Assembly (NCBI RefSeq): GCF_001315015.1 | Contig: NZ_CP012917.1 | Coordinates: 65,001 to 129,000, forward strand | Direction of reading: 5' to 3' | DNA: 64,000 bases | From: Azospirillum brasilense | Lineage (GTDB): Bacteria; Pseudomonadota; Alphaproteobacteria; Azospirillales; Azospirillaceae | Part shown: piece by piece, positions 29,501-37,131 of the stretch | Position numbering within the stretch: position 1 is the stretch's first letter | Layout of the letters: the number at the start of each line of letters is the position of its first letter | Position numbers and translations under genes: made by a program | The notes under the pieces: generated by a model | The model's database searches: none | Seen by the model: only the letters and a program-made list of their open reading frames with translations | Told to the model about the DNA's origin: nothing

Positions 29501-32500
29501 GCCCCGCCGTCCAGCACATCGCCGCTGCCCAGCCCGTTCAGCAGGTCGTTGCCGTCGCCGCCCCACAGGCTGTCGAAGCCCGGACCGCCGGTCAGCGTGT
29601 CCGCCGCCTCGGTCCCGACGAGGGAGCGGTCGGCGACCCGCACCAGCACGCCGGGCTCGTCCGCAAGCTCCTCCAGCGCGTGGGTGCCAGTCAGAATGAT
29701 CCTGTGGTCGGCAACGCCGTCGCCGTTGCTGTCGAACTCCAGCGCCGTGCTGCCGACGTCCGTGCGGTAGCGCACTTGCGCCGGGCCATAGTTGGGATAG
29801 CTGCCGGTGAAGGCCCGTTCGCCGATGAACTGGACGTCCATCTCGGACAGGTCGATGCGGTCGCCCGGACCGAAGTCGGTGATGACGTCGCTGCCGACGT
29901 CGCCGATCCCATCGAACCGGAAGTCGTCGTTGCCCGCCCCGCCGGTCAGGATGTCGCGCCCGGTGCCGCCGTCCAGCGTGTCGTCGCCATCGCCGCCGTT
30001 CAGGCTGTCGGCGCCGCCCATGCCGCGCAGCAGGTCGTCGCCCGCCCCGCCGTTGACGGTGTCGAGCCCGGCGCCGCCATTCAGCTCGTCGTCGCCCGCC
30101 GTGCCGCTCAGCGTCCGGTCGGGCACGCGCACCAGGATGCCCGGCGAGTCCGTCAGTTCCTCCAGGGCATGGATGCCGGCCAGTTGGATCTGGCGGTCGG
30201 TGATGCCGTCGCCGTTGCTGTCGATCTCCAGCACCGTGCCGTTGCTGAGATCCGTGCGGAGGCGGACCGCCGTGGTGCCGTTCCCCGGGAAGCCGTTCTC
30301 ACCCACGAAGACAGCGTTCAGTGCCGACAGGTCGATGCGGTCGCCCTGCGCGAAATCGCTGATGTAGGTGCCGGAATAGACGGAATAGCTGAAAGCGGTT
30401 CCGGCCGGTGCCGCGGCGATGCGGAAGGTGTCGTTGCCAGCGCCGCCGGACAGCGTGTCGAAGCCGATGCCGTCTTCCAGAAGGTCGTCGCCGGCGCCGC
30501 CGGACAGGCTGTCGTTGCCGGCGAAGCCACGCAGCGTGTCGTTGCCGGTGCCGCCGGACAGCGTGTCGCGGCCCGCCGCACCGTCCAGGACGTCGTCGCC
30601 AGCCGTGCCGGTCAGCGTCCGGTCGGGCACGCGAACCAGGATGCCAGGCGCGTTCGCCAGTTCCTCGAGCGCCGCCCCGTTGGGCAACTGGATGTTGCGG
30701 TCGACGCTGCCGTCGCCGTTGGCGTCGATCTCCAGCGTGGCGCTGGTGCTGTCCTGGCGCAGGCGCACCTGCGCCGGCCCCTTGTTGCTGTAACTGCCGG
30801 TGAAGGCGCCGTTGCCGATGTAGGTGGCGTTCAGACCGGTCAGATCGATGCGATCGCCCACCGCGAAGTCGGTGATGACATCATAGCTGTAGGTGGTGAA
30901 GCCGTTGTTGACCGGCCCCGCGACGAAGCGGAAGGTGTCCGCGCCGTTGCCGCCGGTCAGCGTGTCGTTGCCCTCGCCACCCTCCAGCGTGTCGTCGCCG
31001 TCGCCGCCGGACAGGCTGTCGCTGCCGGACAGACCCTGCAGCAGATCGTTGCCGCCGCCGCCGCTGATGGTGTCCATGCCAGCGCCGCCGGTCAGGATAT
31101 CGGCATCCGCCGTGCCGGTCAGGGTCTGGTCGGGAACACGCTCCAGCACGCCGGGCGAACCGGCCGCCTCCCGCAGCGCATGTTGACCGGTCAGGGAAAT
31201 GCTGCGGTCGGAATAGCCGTCGCCGTTGCTGTCGATCTCCAGGACGGTGGTGCCGTAGTCCTGGCGGACCCGCACCTGCGCAGGTCCGTTGCCCATGCTG
31301 GTGCCGGTGAAGTTGCCTTCGCCGATGAAGACAGCATCCAACCCCATCAGGTCGATGCGGTCGCCGTTCGCGAAGTCGGTGATGATGTCCCCGCCGGCGT
31401 CGGTCGGGTTGGAGAAGCGGAAGATATCGTTGCCCGCCCCACCCGTCAGGCTGTCGCCGCCGGGCCCGCCGTCCAGCGTGTCGTCGCCGAAGCCGCCAGA
31501 CAGGCTGTCGTTGCCGCCCAGGCCCTGCAACAGGTCGTTTCCGTTGCCGCCGTTGATGGTATCGCGCCCGAGTCCTCCGGTCAGCGTGTCGGCCTCCTCC
31601 GTGCCGGTCAGCGTCTGGTCGGGAATGCGCTCGAAGACGCCGGGGGAACCGGCCACCGGCTGCAGTGAAGGTGCGCCGGACAGGGTGATGGTACGGTCGG
31701 AATAGCCGTCGCCGTTGCTGTCGATCTCCAGGACCGTCGCGGTGGCGTCGGCACGGACGCGGATCTGCGCCGGACCGTTGCTGGAATAGTTGCCGGTAAA
31801 GGGGGATTCGCCGATGAAGGTGGCGTTCAACCCGGTGATCTCCAACCGGTCGCCGGGGGCGAAGTCGGTGATGACGTCACTGTCGATGTCGGTGAGAGCG
31901 AACCGGTAGACGTCGTTGCCGAGCCCGCCGGTCAGCGTGTCGGCTCCGGCGCCGCCTTCGAGCGTGTCGTCGCCCTCGCCACCCGTCAGACTGTCGTTGC
32001 CGGACAGTCCCTGCAGCAGGTCGTTGCCGCCGCCGCCGTTGATGGTATCGCGCCCGGCGGCGCCCTCCAGCGTCTCGGCCTCAGCCGTTCCGGTCAGCGT
32101 CTGGTCGGGAATGCGCTCGAAGACGCCGGGCGAACCGGTCACCTGCTGCAGTGAAGGTGCGCCGTTCAGATAGATGTAGCGGTCGGCGTAGCCGTTGCCG
32201 TCGCTGTCGATTTCCAAAGACGTCTGCCCACCGTACATGCGGACGCGGATCTGCTTCGGCCCGGTGTTCATGAAGGAGCCGGTGAAAGCCCCATCACCGA
32301 TGAAGGTGGCGCCCAGGGCAGACAGGTCGAGACGGTCGCCCAGGGCGAAGTCTTCGATAACGTCGCCGTTGACGTCGCTCAGGCTGGCGAATCGGAAGGT
32401 ATCGTTGCCGACCCCGCCGGTCAGCGTGTCGCCGCCGGCCCCGCCATCCAGCGTGTCGTCGCCCTCGCCACCGGACAGGTTGTCGTTGCCTCCCAGACCG

Positions 32501-35500
32501 CGCAGCAGGTCGTTGCCGCCGCCGCCGCTGATGGTGTCGCGACCTGCACCACCCTCCAGCGTCTCGGCTTCCGCCGTACCGGCGAGCATCTGGTCGGGGA
32601 TGCGCACCAGCACGCCCGAACCCGCCGTCTCCTCCTGCAGCGCTTGCCCGCCGGTTAGGTAAAGGTAGCGATCGGCCATACCGTCGCCGTTGCTGTCGAT
32701 CTCCAGCACGGTGGAAGCGGAATCCGCGCGAACACGCATCTGCGGCGGCCCGTAGGAAGCGGTCGTCCCATCCCATTTGTAGAAACCGGTGAAGGGTCCC
32801 TCGCCGATGAAGGCGGCGTTCAAGGCCGACAGGTCGATGCGGTCCCCTTGGCCGAAATCGGTGATCGTGTCTCCGTTGATCTCGGCCGCGCTGGCGAAGA
32901 GGAAGGTGTCGCTGCCAAGGCCGCCGGTCAGCGTGTCGCCGCCGGCCCCGCCATCCAGCGTATCGTCGCCCGAACCGCCGATCAGGCTGTCGTTGCCTCC
33001 CAGACCGCGCAGCAGGTCGTTGCCGGCTCCGCCGTCGATGGTATCGCGCCCGACACCGCCCTCCAGCGTCTCGGCTTCCGCCGTGCCGGTCAGCGTCTGG
33101 TCGGGGATGCGCACCAACACGCCCGAACCCGCCGTCTCTTCCTGCAGGGAAGGCGCCCCGGTCAGATAGATGTAGCGATCGGCCATGCCGTCGCCGTTGC
33201 TGTCAATCTCCAGCGCGGTGGAACCGTAATAGTTCTGGTTGAAACGGATCTCCGCCGCCCCTCCACCGACAATGGTGACTCCATTGAAGGACTTCTCGCC
33301 AATGAAGGCGGCGTTCAAGACCGACAGGTCGATACGGTCGCCCTGGGCGAAGTCGGTGATCGTGTCTCCGTTGATCTCGGCCGCGCTGGCGAAGAGGAAG
33401 GTGTCGCTGCCGAGGCCGCCGGTCAACGTATCGCCGCCGGCCCCGCCGTCCAGCGTGTCGTTGCCCGAACCGCCGGACAGGCTGTCGTTGCCTCCCAGAC
33501 CGCGCAGCAGGTCGTTGCCGCCGCCGCCGCTGATGATGTCACGACCGCCGCCGCCCTCCAGCGTCTCGGCTTCCGCCGTGCCGGTCAGCGTCTGGTCGGG
33601 GATGCGCACCAACACGCCCGAACCCGCCGTCTCCTCCTGCAGCATATGCGCGCCGGTCAAGTAAAGGTAATTATTGACCATGCCGTCGCCGTCGCTGTCG
33701 ATCTCCAGCACGGTGGAAGTGGAATCCACGCGAACGCGCATCTGCGGCGGCCCGTAGGAAGCGGTCGTCCCATCCCACTTGTAGACGCCGGTGAAGGGTC
33801 CCTCACCGATGAAGGCGGCGTTCCAGGCCGACAGGTCGATGCGGTCGCCCTGCGCGAAATCGATAATGCGCTTTTCGCTGTAACCCGTCGTGCTTGGCTT
33901 GGAGATCAGGAAGGTATCGTTGCCCGCCCCGCCGGCCAGCGTGTCGTTGCCGGAGCCGCCGGACAGCGTGTCGTCGCCCGAACCGCCAATCAGGCTGTCG
34001 TTGCCGCCCAGGCCGCGCAGCAGATCGTTGCCGGCACCGCCGTCGATGGTGTCGCGCCCGGGGCCGCCCTCCAGCGTTTCGCCGTCCGCCGTGCCGGTGA
34101 CCGCTTGGTCCGGCGCCCGCTCGATCAGGCCGGACGAGCCGTCCACCGACTGCAATCCGGGCGATCCGGCGATCCGGATGGAATAATCGCTCCAGCCGTC
34201 GCCGTTGCTGTCGATTTCCAGCATGGTGTCGGACATGTCGGTGCGCACACGCACCTGCGCCGAACCACGGGCCGAATCTTTCCCGGTGAACGCCTCTTCG
34301 CCGATGAAGGTGGCGTTCCAGGCCGACAGGTCGATACGGTCGCCCTGGGCGAAGTCGGTGATGCGAACTTCGCCGTAGCCCACGGTGGCCGGCTTGGAAA
34401 TCACGAAGATGTCGTTGCCGGCCCCGCCGGTCAGCGTGTCGTTGCCGGTGCCACCGTCCAGCGTGTCGTCGCCGTCACCGCCGGACAGGCTGTCATGGCC
34501 GCCCAGGCCGCGCAGCAGGTCGTTGCCGCCGCCGCCGCTGATGGTGTCGCGCCCGGCGGCGCCCTCCAGCGTCTCGCCCGCCGCGGTGCCGGTGATCGAC
34601 TGGTCCGGGGCCCGCTCGAACACGCCGGGGGAACCGGCCACCGCCTGCAATCCGGGCGATCCGGCGATGTAGATGGATTGATCGTTGTAGCCGTCACCGT
34701 TGCTGTCGATCTCCAGCGTGGTGTTGGCCATGTCGGTGCGCACGCGCACCTGAGCCGGCCCATGGGCGGCGTTCGTCCCGCTGAAAGGACCATCGCCGAT
34801 GAAGGTGGCGTTCCAGGCCGACAGGTCGATGCGGTCGCCCGCAGCGAAGTCGGTGATCCGCACCTCGTTGTAGCTCATGGTGGCCGGCTTGGAGATCAGG
34901 AAGGTGTCGTTGCCCAGGCCACCGGTCAGCGTGTCGTTGCCGGTGCCGCCGTCCAACGTGTCGTCGCCGTCACCGCCGGACAGGCTGTCGTTGCCGCCCA
35001 AGCCACGCAGCAGGTCGTTGCCGCCGCCGCCGCTGATGGTGTCCGGGCCGCCAGCGCCTTCCAGCGTGTCCGCCGCGCCGGTGACGGTGACGGTGAGCAA
35101 CTGGCCGGGGGTGGCCTCCAGCACGCCGGGCAAGCCGTCGACCTGCCGAAGGACGACGGGGCCGCTGACGGTGATGAACCGATCGGGAAAACCGTCGCCG
35201 TCGCTGTCGATCTCCAGGATCGGGCCGGTGAAGTCACCGCGCGTGCGGACCTGCGCCGGCCCTTTGTTCTGCGGGGAGCCGGTGAAGGGACCATCGCCGA
35301 TGAAGGTCGCGTTTAGCGCCGACAGGTCGATGCGGTCACCCGGCGCGAGATCGGTGATCCGGTCATAGCCGATGTCGCTCAGGCTGGAGAAGCGGAAGGT
35401 GTCGTTGCCCGCACCGCCGGTCAGGACGTCGTAGCCGCCGTAACCGTCCAGCGTGTCGTCGCCGTTACCGCCCGTCAGCGTGTCGCTTCCCGAAGTGCCA

Positions 35501-35514
35501 GTCAGCTCGGACAT
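20587..35514 (-). CDS. Giant RTX protein (4,975 aa) with NIDO, Calx-beta and VWD-type domains
   Basis: A putative secreted adhesin or surface protein. It has no signal peptide, consistent with type I secretion. Residues 1 to ~3,450 are about 20 tandem units of ~167 residues. Each has nonapeptide Ca-binding repeats (GGxGxDxLx), a serralysin-C-like segment (DRITDFAxGDRIDLS) and an LEIDSNGDG calcium loop. Next come a NIDO-like region (~3520-3700), Calx-beta (~3755-3870), a von Willebrand D-type region opening GDPHLVTFDGFYYSF (~3885-4080) and three Calx-beta domains (~4168-4515). A ~180-residue region of unknown fold, nine-plus RTX repeats (~4720-4905) and a 65-residue C-terminus ending TDSWFS complete it. 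No ABC/HlyD secretion genes are in the window. The frame is intact throughout. Confidence 0.9.
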   Translation of the reverse strand: MSELTGTSGSDTLTGGNGDDTLDGYGGYDVLTGGAGNDTFRFSSLSDIGYDRITDLAPGDRIDLSALNATFIGDGPFTGSPQNKGPAQVRTRGDFTGPILEIDSDGDGFPDRFITVSGPVVLRQVDGLPGVLEATPGQLLTVTVTGAADTLEGAGGPDTISGGGGNDLLRGLGGNDSLSGGDGDDTLDGGTGNDTLTGGLGNDTFLISKPATMSYNEVRITDFAAGDRIDLSAWNATFIGDGPFSGTNAAHGPAQVRVRTDMANTTLEIDSNGDGYNDQSIYIAGSPGLQAVAGSPGVFERAPDQSITGTAAGETLEGAAGRDTISGGGGNDLLRGLGGHDSLSGGDGDDTLDGGTGNDTLTGGAGNDIFVISKPATVGYGEVRITDFAQGDRIDLSAWNATFIGEEAFTGKDSARGSAQVRVRTDMSDTMLEIDSNGDGWSDYSIRIAGSPGLQSVDGSSGLIERAPDQAVTGTADGETLEGGPGRDTIDGGAGNDLLRGLGGNDSLIGGSGDDTLSGGSGNDTLAGGAGNDTFLISKPSTTGYSEKRIIDFAQGDRIDLSAWNAAFIGEGPFTGVYKWDGTTASYGPPQMRVRVDSTSTVLEIDSDGDGMVNNYLYLTGAHMLQEETAGSGVLVRIPDQTLTGTAEAETLEGGGGRDIISGGGGNDLLRGLGGNDSLSGGSGNDTLDGGAGGDTLTGGLGSDTFLFASAAEINGDTITDFAQGDRIDLSVLNAAFIGEKSFNGVTIVGGGAAEIRFNQNYYGSTALEIDSNGDGMADRYIYLTGAPSLQEETAGSGVLVRIPDQTLTGTAEAETLEGGVGRDTIDGGAGNDLLRGLGGNDSLIGGSGDDTLDGGAGGDTLTGGLGSDTFLFASAAEINGDTITDFGQGDRIDLSALNAAFIGEGPFTGFYKWDGTTASYGPPQMRVRADSASTVLEIDSNGDGMADRYLYLTGGQALQEETAGSGVLVRIPDQMLAGTAEAETLEGGAGRDTISGGGGNDLLRGLGGNDNLSGGEGDDTLDGGAGGDTLTGGVGNDTFRFASLSDVNGDVIEDFALGDRLDLSALGATFIGDGAFTGSFMNTGPKQIRVRMYGGQTSLEIDSDGNGYADRYIYLNGAPSLQQVTGSPGVFERIPDQTLTGTAEAETLEGAAGRDTINGGGGNDLLQGLSGNDSLTGGEGDDTLEGGAGADTLTGGLGNDVYRFALTDIDSDVITDFAPGDRLEITGLNATFIGESPFTGNYSSNGPAQIRVRADATATVLEIDSNGDGYSDRTITLSGAPSLQPVAGSPGVFERIPDQTLTGTEEADTLTGGLGRDTINGGNGNDLLQGLGGNDSLSGGFGDDTLDGGPGGDSLTGGAGNDIFRFSNPTDAGGDIITDFANGDRIDLMGLDAVFIGEGNFTGTSMGNGPAQVRVRQDYGTTVLEIDSNGDGYSDRSISLTGQHALREAAGSPGVLERVPDQTLTGTADADILTGGAGMDTISGGGGNDLLQGLSGSDSLSGGDGDDTLEGGEGNDTLTGGNGADTFRFVAGPVNNGFTTYSYDVITDFAVGDRIDLTGLNATYIGNGAFTGSYSNKGPAQVRLRQDSTSATLEIDANGDGSVDRNIQLPNGAALEELANAPGILVRVPDRTLTGTAGDDVLDGAAGRDTLSGGTGNDTLRGFAGNDSLSGGAGDDLLEDGIGFDTLSGGAGNDTFRIAAAPAGTAFSYSVYSGTYISDFAQGDRIDLSALNAVFVGENGFPGNGTTAVRLRTDLSNGTVLEIDSNGDGITDRQIQLAGIHALEELTDSPGILVRVPDRTLSGTAGDDELNGGAGLDTVNGGAGDDLLRGMGGADSLNGGDGDDTLDGGTGRDILTGGAGNDDFRFDGIGDVGSDVITDFGPGDRIDLSEMDVQFIGERAFTGSYPNYGPAQVRYRTDVGSTALEFDSNGDGVADHRIILTGTHALEELADEPGVLVRVADRSLVGTEAADTLTGGPGFDSLWGGDGNDLLNGLGSGDVLDGGAGDDTLVGGDGADLLIGGEGNDTFRFTEASQLAGDRIADFSAGDRIDLSALNVTYIGEQLFTGNFQQKGAPQVRLTMSGDDTQLDFDLTGDGTVDGRIILSGSHALIVDPGTPGVLIRAPETVRTGTGGNDTLEGGAGSDTLSGGAGDDTLSGLGGADSLDGGTGNDLLLGGAGADLLRGGAGDDTLDGGAGADQLFGGEGNDTFRFTNSADIVGDRIADFTDGDRIDLSALNAVFIGSAAFTYYPNGGGPIQVRSVISDGVTRVEVSSNYGFISNILMLVGEHDLQADPNAPGVLVRVPTQALTGTDGNDSLTGGPSRDTLSGGAGNDTLVGLGGNDLLQGGTGDDALIGGDGADTLEGGTGDDVLTGGDGADILEGGTGNDRFVFGSASEMNYDRILDFGPGDQLDLSALNAHFLGEGAFTGSVSNPGRAELRVYYSADTTTVVLDSNGDGVADVGMWLNGVVPLVEMAGTPGVLITEYGQSLTGTAGDDSLTGASGPDTLIGGDGNDTLSGDYGNDLIIGGAGNDTLIGGDGIDTLEGGDGDDTLNGGPGGDLMTGGAGRDSFRFNRAGHIDGDRITDFGPNDRIDLRDMNVTFIGTAAFTGSVAQPGPAQVNAVIVGSGPLAETRLVFDMNGDGLGERMLILSGAHTLMARPDNAAILIRVDDLVLTGTDAGETLEGGAGRDSLSGGGGNDSLTGGVGNDTLSGDAGDDTLVGGAGTDRLTGGAGHDSFVFAADDIAGDRITDFADGDRIDLSALNAAFIGTSAFSGTGSAEIRMSAVGEPGFRNTLLDIDLNGDGVTDRSIEITGEHILQVDPQAPGVLVRAAGQRLEGTDAADTLTGGAGDDTLTGGAGIDSLTGGAGRDRLDGGDGDDTLLGGDGADTLTGGAGDDTFRVLTVGDAAGDRIQDFADGDRLDLSALGAGFIGGGAFTGSSVNLGPAQIRVAVTGVEGQQRTLVEIDGNGDGIADSVIELAGAHALREDGTGILVRVSNRTLTGTDAAETLTGGDGADSLSGLGGDDRLEGLGGDDRLDGGDGNDTLDGGEGSDTLTGGVGNDSLTGGVGSDTLSGGDGDDTLVGSEGRDELTGGAGNDTFVFGRATDIDGDLITDFATGDRIDISGLSASFLGTTPLSQRFGSGVAVNYVNSGTGAFATTDLQFDIDGDGVADRVIHLAGTHALAADPSNNGVLVRVTAISATGGDGADTLTGGAASDTLTGGAGDDRLDGLGGADFLYGGAGDDTLAGGVGEDVLSGGEGNDTFRYASVAEANGDRITDFAAGDRIDLSGIPFTFVGSGSFTGTAAQPGGAQVGFRFVTSGGATTQLLFDMNGDGVADATLTLAGFHELQEADGSAGVLVRATGLTLTGTADADTLNGGDTPDRLMGQAGDDRLFGNGGNDSLSGGQGNDSLSGGDGADLLSGDAGDDTLNGGAGDDTLNGGDGNDLFQASGGTDDINGGAGLDAVVFTDAKANYDIVNNGGTITVTHARGTKADGVARITAVEELRFTDQTMDLTPATAIGARLIGGLGGTAGFGENELDRSNDGSSAFIDIRSVFADGINVFGKVYTGFYINTNGSISFDAPLSAGLTAEALSASAPAMIAPFLSDVDTRGGTGAVTPGGTSQGTNRVYYDLDPVTGTIIITWDDVAANGGTDGARNAFQLVLTNAAGATGRKAGDFDAEFRYESVNWAQTGGNTVARAGYTAGNGDASGLFILPQSGSEAGMLALDTTAGNTGVNGLWRFEMTGGAATNALPAVVAIEPGQLSKAEGNSGTTRFTFTVTRSGDTTSAVSVGYTVAGTGSNPVGAGDLAGGFLPYDGTVTFAAGETSKTISVDVLGDTVAEANETFAVTLANPADGSNIKLGNRQATGTVLNDDNQAPPLPPGFRPGANWGDPHLVTFDGFYYSFQAVGEFTYVNAKSGDERIVQLRTAALGDAVSINTAVATKIGSVRVSINAKDAGHPLRIDGVATDISDATGSMAVGDGHIFRSGNVYTIVYSNQEQLIVTVEADRVDLQLYLSPSRAAGSIEGLMGNLDGDASNDLALADGTVLSQPIDYAVLYGSYADGWRVTQQTSLFDYGQGETTATYTDRSFPRQVLSVDALPEALRLRAEALLDAAGITDPALRQAALLDVALTGDASFLKGATQTNAPTQESTTSNAPPAAPVITIAARTATVTERNSGSTNVVFDVYRTGDSSADLVLDFAVTGFGTWAADAADFGGQLPSGTVTLAAGQTSATITVAVAGDAVAEADETFAVTLSQQAGAPTQAVIAAPRATVTIENDDGALTPRLDIAAASAIVQEGANAKATFTITRSDNALDPVSVTYTVAGSGPNAASAADFAGNAFPTGVISLAAGETTKTVEITIATDALNEADETFTITLSNPNGATLGNAVATGVIKNTAPPPPSLSIAAEHGSALEGDDGTTALTFLVTRTGDTSGATTVSYAVTGSGASAANAADFSGNALPQGTVTFAAGEQTARITVNVQGDRDVESDEIFTVTLSNASGGTIGTATATGTIRNDDVATGGNNTAGGSKPVGDETVNGVVVQTRTGSAPTGITVAFVETGLVQAVPEGNRDGVTVALMQDSGNVPFLQANVAAGGRLTAYGPQSTVESSQMAGVFAGMLAALLPDSRTTAIRNELATFAASATGAMTLRTLTPTGPGPVTITGTATAGAPREALIINMGGNPGGSVVLNQVDFAVLVGQGTFTGGEGNSLTIGDDSAQVINLGPGDDTTRGGGGNDVVASTTGRDLLAGDAGNDTLHGGDDDDTLLGGDDDDVVGGGNGNDLLSGDAGNDWLMGEDGNDTAIGGDGNDVLFGMNGDDLLTGDAGNDTLVGGDGKDSILGGAGDDLIGGGAGDDLIDGGDGNDALVGEDGNDTLFGGAGDDVLWGFGGDDWLIGGAGKDIFAFTLGGGNDYVFEFNPDEDILGFAIAGISIADIKASAQTVGKNTVFTLSDKSTITVVGLTGVTDSWFS
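25300..35514 (-). repeat. Array of about 20 tandem ~500-bp coding units in the RTX gene
   Basis: Units recur every ~500 bp, marked by the FIG..FTG core (for example near 35310, 34800, 34308 and 33800). Units in the first ~3 kb of the coding sequence are nearly identical (units 4-6 share YKWDG inserts and TFLFASAAEINGD), whereas units beyond ~31.5 kb toward 25.5 kb diverge. This points to recent duplication or conversion at the 5' end. Confidence 0.85.
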
Positions 35515-35965
35515 CGAATACCCCGTTGGAAAGAAATTTCTTCTACTTTCCTCCTACCTTTGTGCGAATGTCATATCAACTTCTAGTTCGCTCAGTGATT
35601 TTCAAATCATCTTAAAATTAAAAAAGTGTAGCGATGTTCACTTTTTAGACATTATCTGTGCTGAAAAGCACGCGACGAAGAAACACGACATGCAGCCTCC
35701 AAAACCAGGGACCACATTTAATCCCGGAAAAACATCTTATGCGGCAACATGCCGCACGCTAATGCCTGCAAAAACAATGCCTTAGAGATAACGTCGCAAT
35801 GCCATGAGGAAGGCTCATCCACACAGGCCACGGGTCTTCTTCTTATAGGGAATCATCACGACAGAAAAACAACTTCGAGACTAAATAAGAATGTGGAATT
35901 GTATCTTGGATCGAAAATGGCATTGCTGAATATGTTATCAGAATAGATAATCTCCGAAACAACTG
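35515..35965. other. AT-rich leader/promoter region upstream of the RTX gene
   Basis: About 450 bp without a gene and much richer in A+T than the rest of the window. On the minus strand an ideal AGGAGG (35555-35550) lies 35 nt before the RTX ATG with no start codon close by. A weaker GGGG lies 8 nt before the ATG. A small perfect hairpin (TGCGGCA/TGCCGCA, 35740-35756) lies upstream. Long T/A runs at 35610-35650 could hold the promoter. Confidence 0.5.
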
Positions 35966-35995
35966 CGGCCTCCCTGCCGCGAGACGGGGAGGCCG
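35966..35995 (-). terminator. Hairpin terminator after napC
   Basis: A 9-bp GC-rich stem (35966-35974 with 35987-35995) lies 26 nt beyond the napC stop. The following minus-strand sequence has only a short T run, so it is a moderate candidate. Confidence 0.55.
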
Positions 35996-36020
35996 GAGCC
36001 AAAAATCAACCTTTGGTGGT

Positions 36021-36641
36021 TTACTTCGCAGACACGGTTCCGGTCCAGCCGGGCTCCACGCCCTTCATGTCGGGAAGCCGGTGGGCGATGCCCTTGTGGC
36101 AGTCGATGCAGGTCCGCTCGCCGGTGAACAGGTAAGTCTCGTGCATCTTGGCCGCCCGCGGGTTCTGGCGGGTGATGTCCATGGACTCCGCGCTGTGGCA
36201 GTTGCGGCATTCCAAAGAGTTATTGGATTTCAGCCGGTCCCATTCGTGGGTGGCCAGCTCCAGCCGCTTGTCCAGGAACTTCTCGCGGGTGTCGATGGTG
36301 CCGAAGATCTTGCCCCAGACCTCCTTCGACGCCTGCATCTTGCGGCCGATCTTGTGCGTCCAATCGTGCGGGACGTGGCAGTCCGGGCAGGTGGCGCGCA
36401 CGCCGGAGCGGTTGGTGAAGTGGATGGTCTGCTTCAGCTCCTCGTAAGGGTTGTTCTTCATCTCGTGGCAGGAGATGCAGAAGGCCTCCTTGTTGGTGAC
36501 CTCCAGGGCGGTGTTGAAGCCGCCCCAGAACATCACGCCGGCCAGGAAGCCGCCCAGCGTCAGGAAGCCCAGGCTGAAATGCACGCTGGGCCGCGAGAAG
36601 ACGCGCCAGAAGCGTCCGGCGAGACTCAGAAGGCCTTTCAT
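36021..36641 (-). CDS. napC: NapC, tetraheme membrane quinol dehydrogenase
   Basis: A 206-residue NapC/NirT-family c-type cytochrome that takes electrons from quinol and passes them to NapB/NapA in the periplasm. It has one N-terminal membrane anchor (residues ~23-40) and four heme motifs: CISCH (55-59), CPDCH (85-89), CRNCH (145-149) and CIDCH (178-182). The ATG at 36641 overlaps the napB TGA (ATGA); the longer upstream frame lies inside napB and is not coding. napF, G, H and K are absent, so NapC is the expected quinol link. Confidence 0.96.
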   Translation of the reverse strand: MKGLLSLAGRFWRVFSRPSVHFSLGFLTLGGFLAGVMFWGGFNTALEVTNKEAFCISCHEMKNNPYEELKQTIHFTNRSGVRATCPDCHVPHDWTHKIGRKMQASKEVWGKIFGTIDTREKFLDKRLELATHEWDRLKSNNSLECRNCHSAESMDITRQNPRAAKMHETYLFTGERTCIDCHKGIAHRLPDMKGVEPGWTGTVSAK

Positions 36642-37120
36642 TTGGCGCCTTCCTTTCCACCGGCCAGAATGCTGTCGATGTCGCGGAAGCGGTTGCCGGT
36701 GATCGGCTGGGCGTCGGTCTGCGGCACGTGGCACTGGGTGCAGAAGTAGCGCCGCGGGCTGACCGCGCCCAGCGTCTGGCCGTCGCGGTCCTGGAAGTGG
36801 GTGACCGAGATCATCGGGGCCTGCGAACCCTCGGTGTTCTTGCGGTCATGGCAGGTCATGCACTTGTTGATGTTCAGGTCGATCTGGTAGTCGCGGATCG
36901 CGTGCGGGATCAGCGGCGGCTGGTCGGCGTAGTTCCGCGCCCGCTTGTGATCGTCGGTGATCTCCTTCGCCATCGGGTCGGCGGGGATCTCCTGGGTGAT
37001 CGGGTGCGGGCCGGAGGGAACCTTCGCGGGGGCGGCCCCGTCCGCGGCGAACACGCCGGACACCAGGAGCGGCATGGCCGCGGCCAGCGCGAGGGCGGCA
37101 AAGGTGATGCGGGTCTTCAT
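36638..37120 (-). CDS. napB: NapB, diheme electron-transfer subunit
   Basis: A 160-residue periplasmic diheme cytochrome c, the small subunit of the NapAB nitrate reductase. It has a Sec signal peptide (residues 1-26, cleavage near VFA/AD), heme motifs CMTCH (87-91) and CTQCH (127-131), and the conserved PPLIPHAI and RRYFC segments. The ATG at 37120 starts at the signal peptide, 11 nt after the napA stop, with GGAGCC upstream. Confidence 0.96.
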   Translation of the reverse strand: MKTRITFAALALAAAMPLLVSGVFAADGAAPAKVPSGPHPITQEIPADPMAKEITDDHKRARNYADQPPLIPHAIRDYQIDLNINKCMTCHDRKNTEGSQAPMISVTHFQDRDGQTLGAVSPRRYFCTQCHVPQTDAQPITGNRFRDIDSILAGGKEGAK

Positions 37121-37131
37121 GGACGGGCTCC

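Noticed and set aside
20680-35316. Very long open frames on the plus strand opposite the RTX gene (for example 20680-31668 and 32848-35316)
   Set aside because: They mirror the repeat codons of the RTX gene in very GC-rich DNA, are low-complexity (Val/Ala/Arg/Gln/Gly) and have no domain or ribosome-binding logic. The minus-strand frame has clear RTX motifs.
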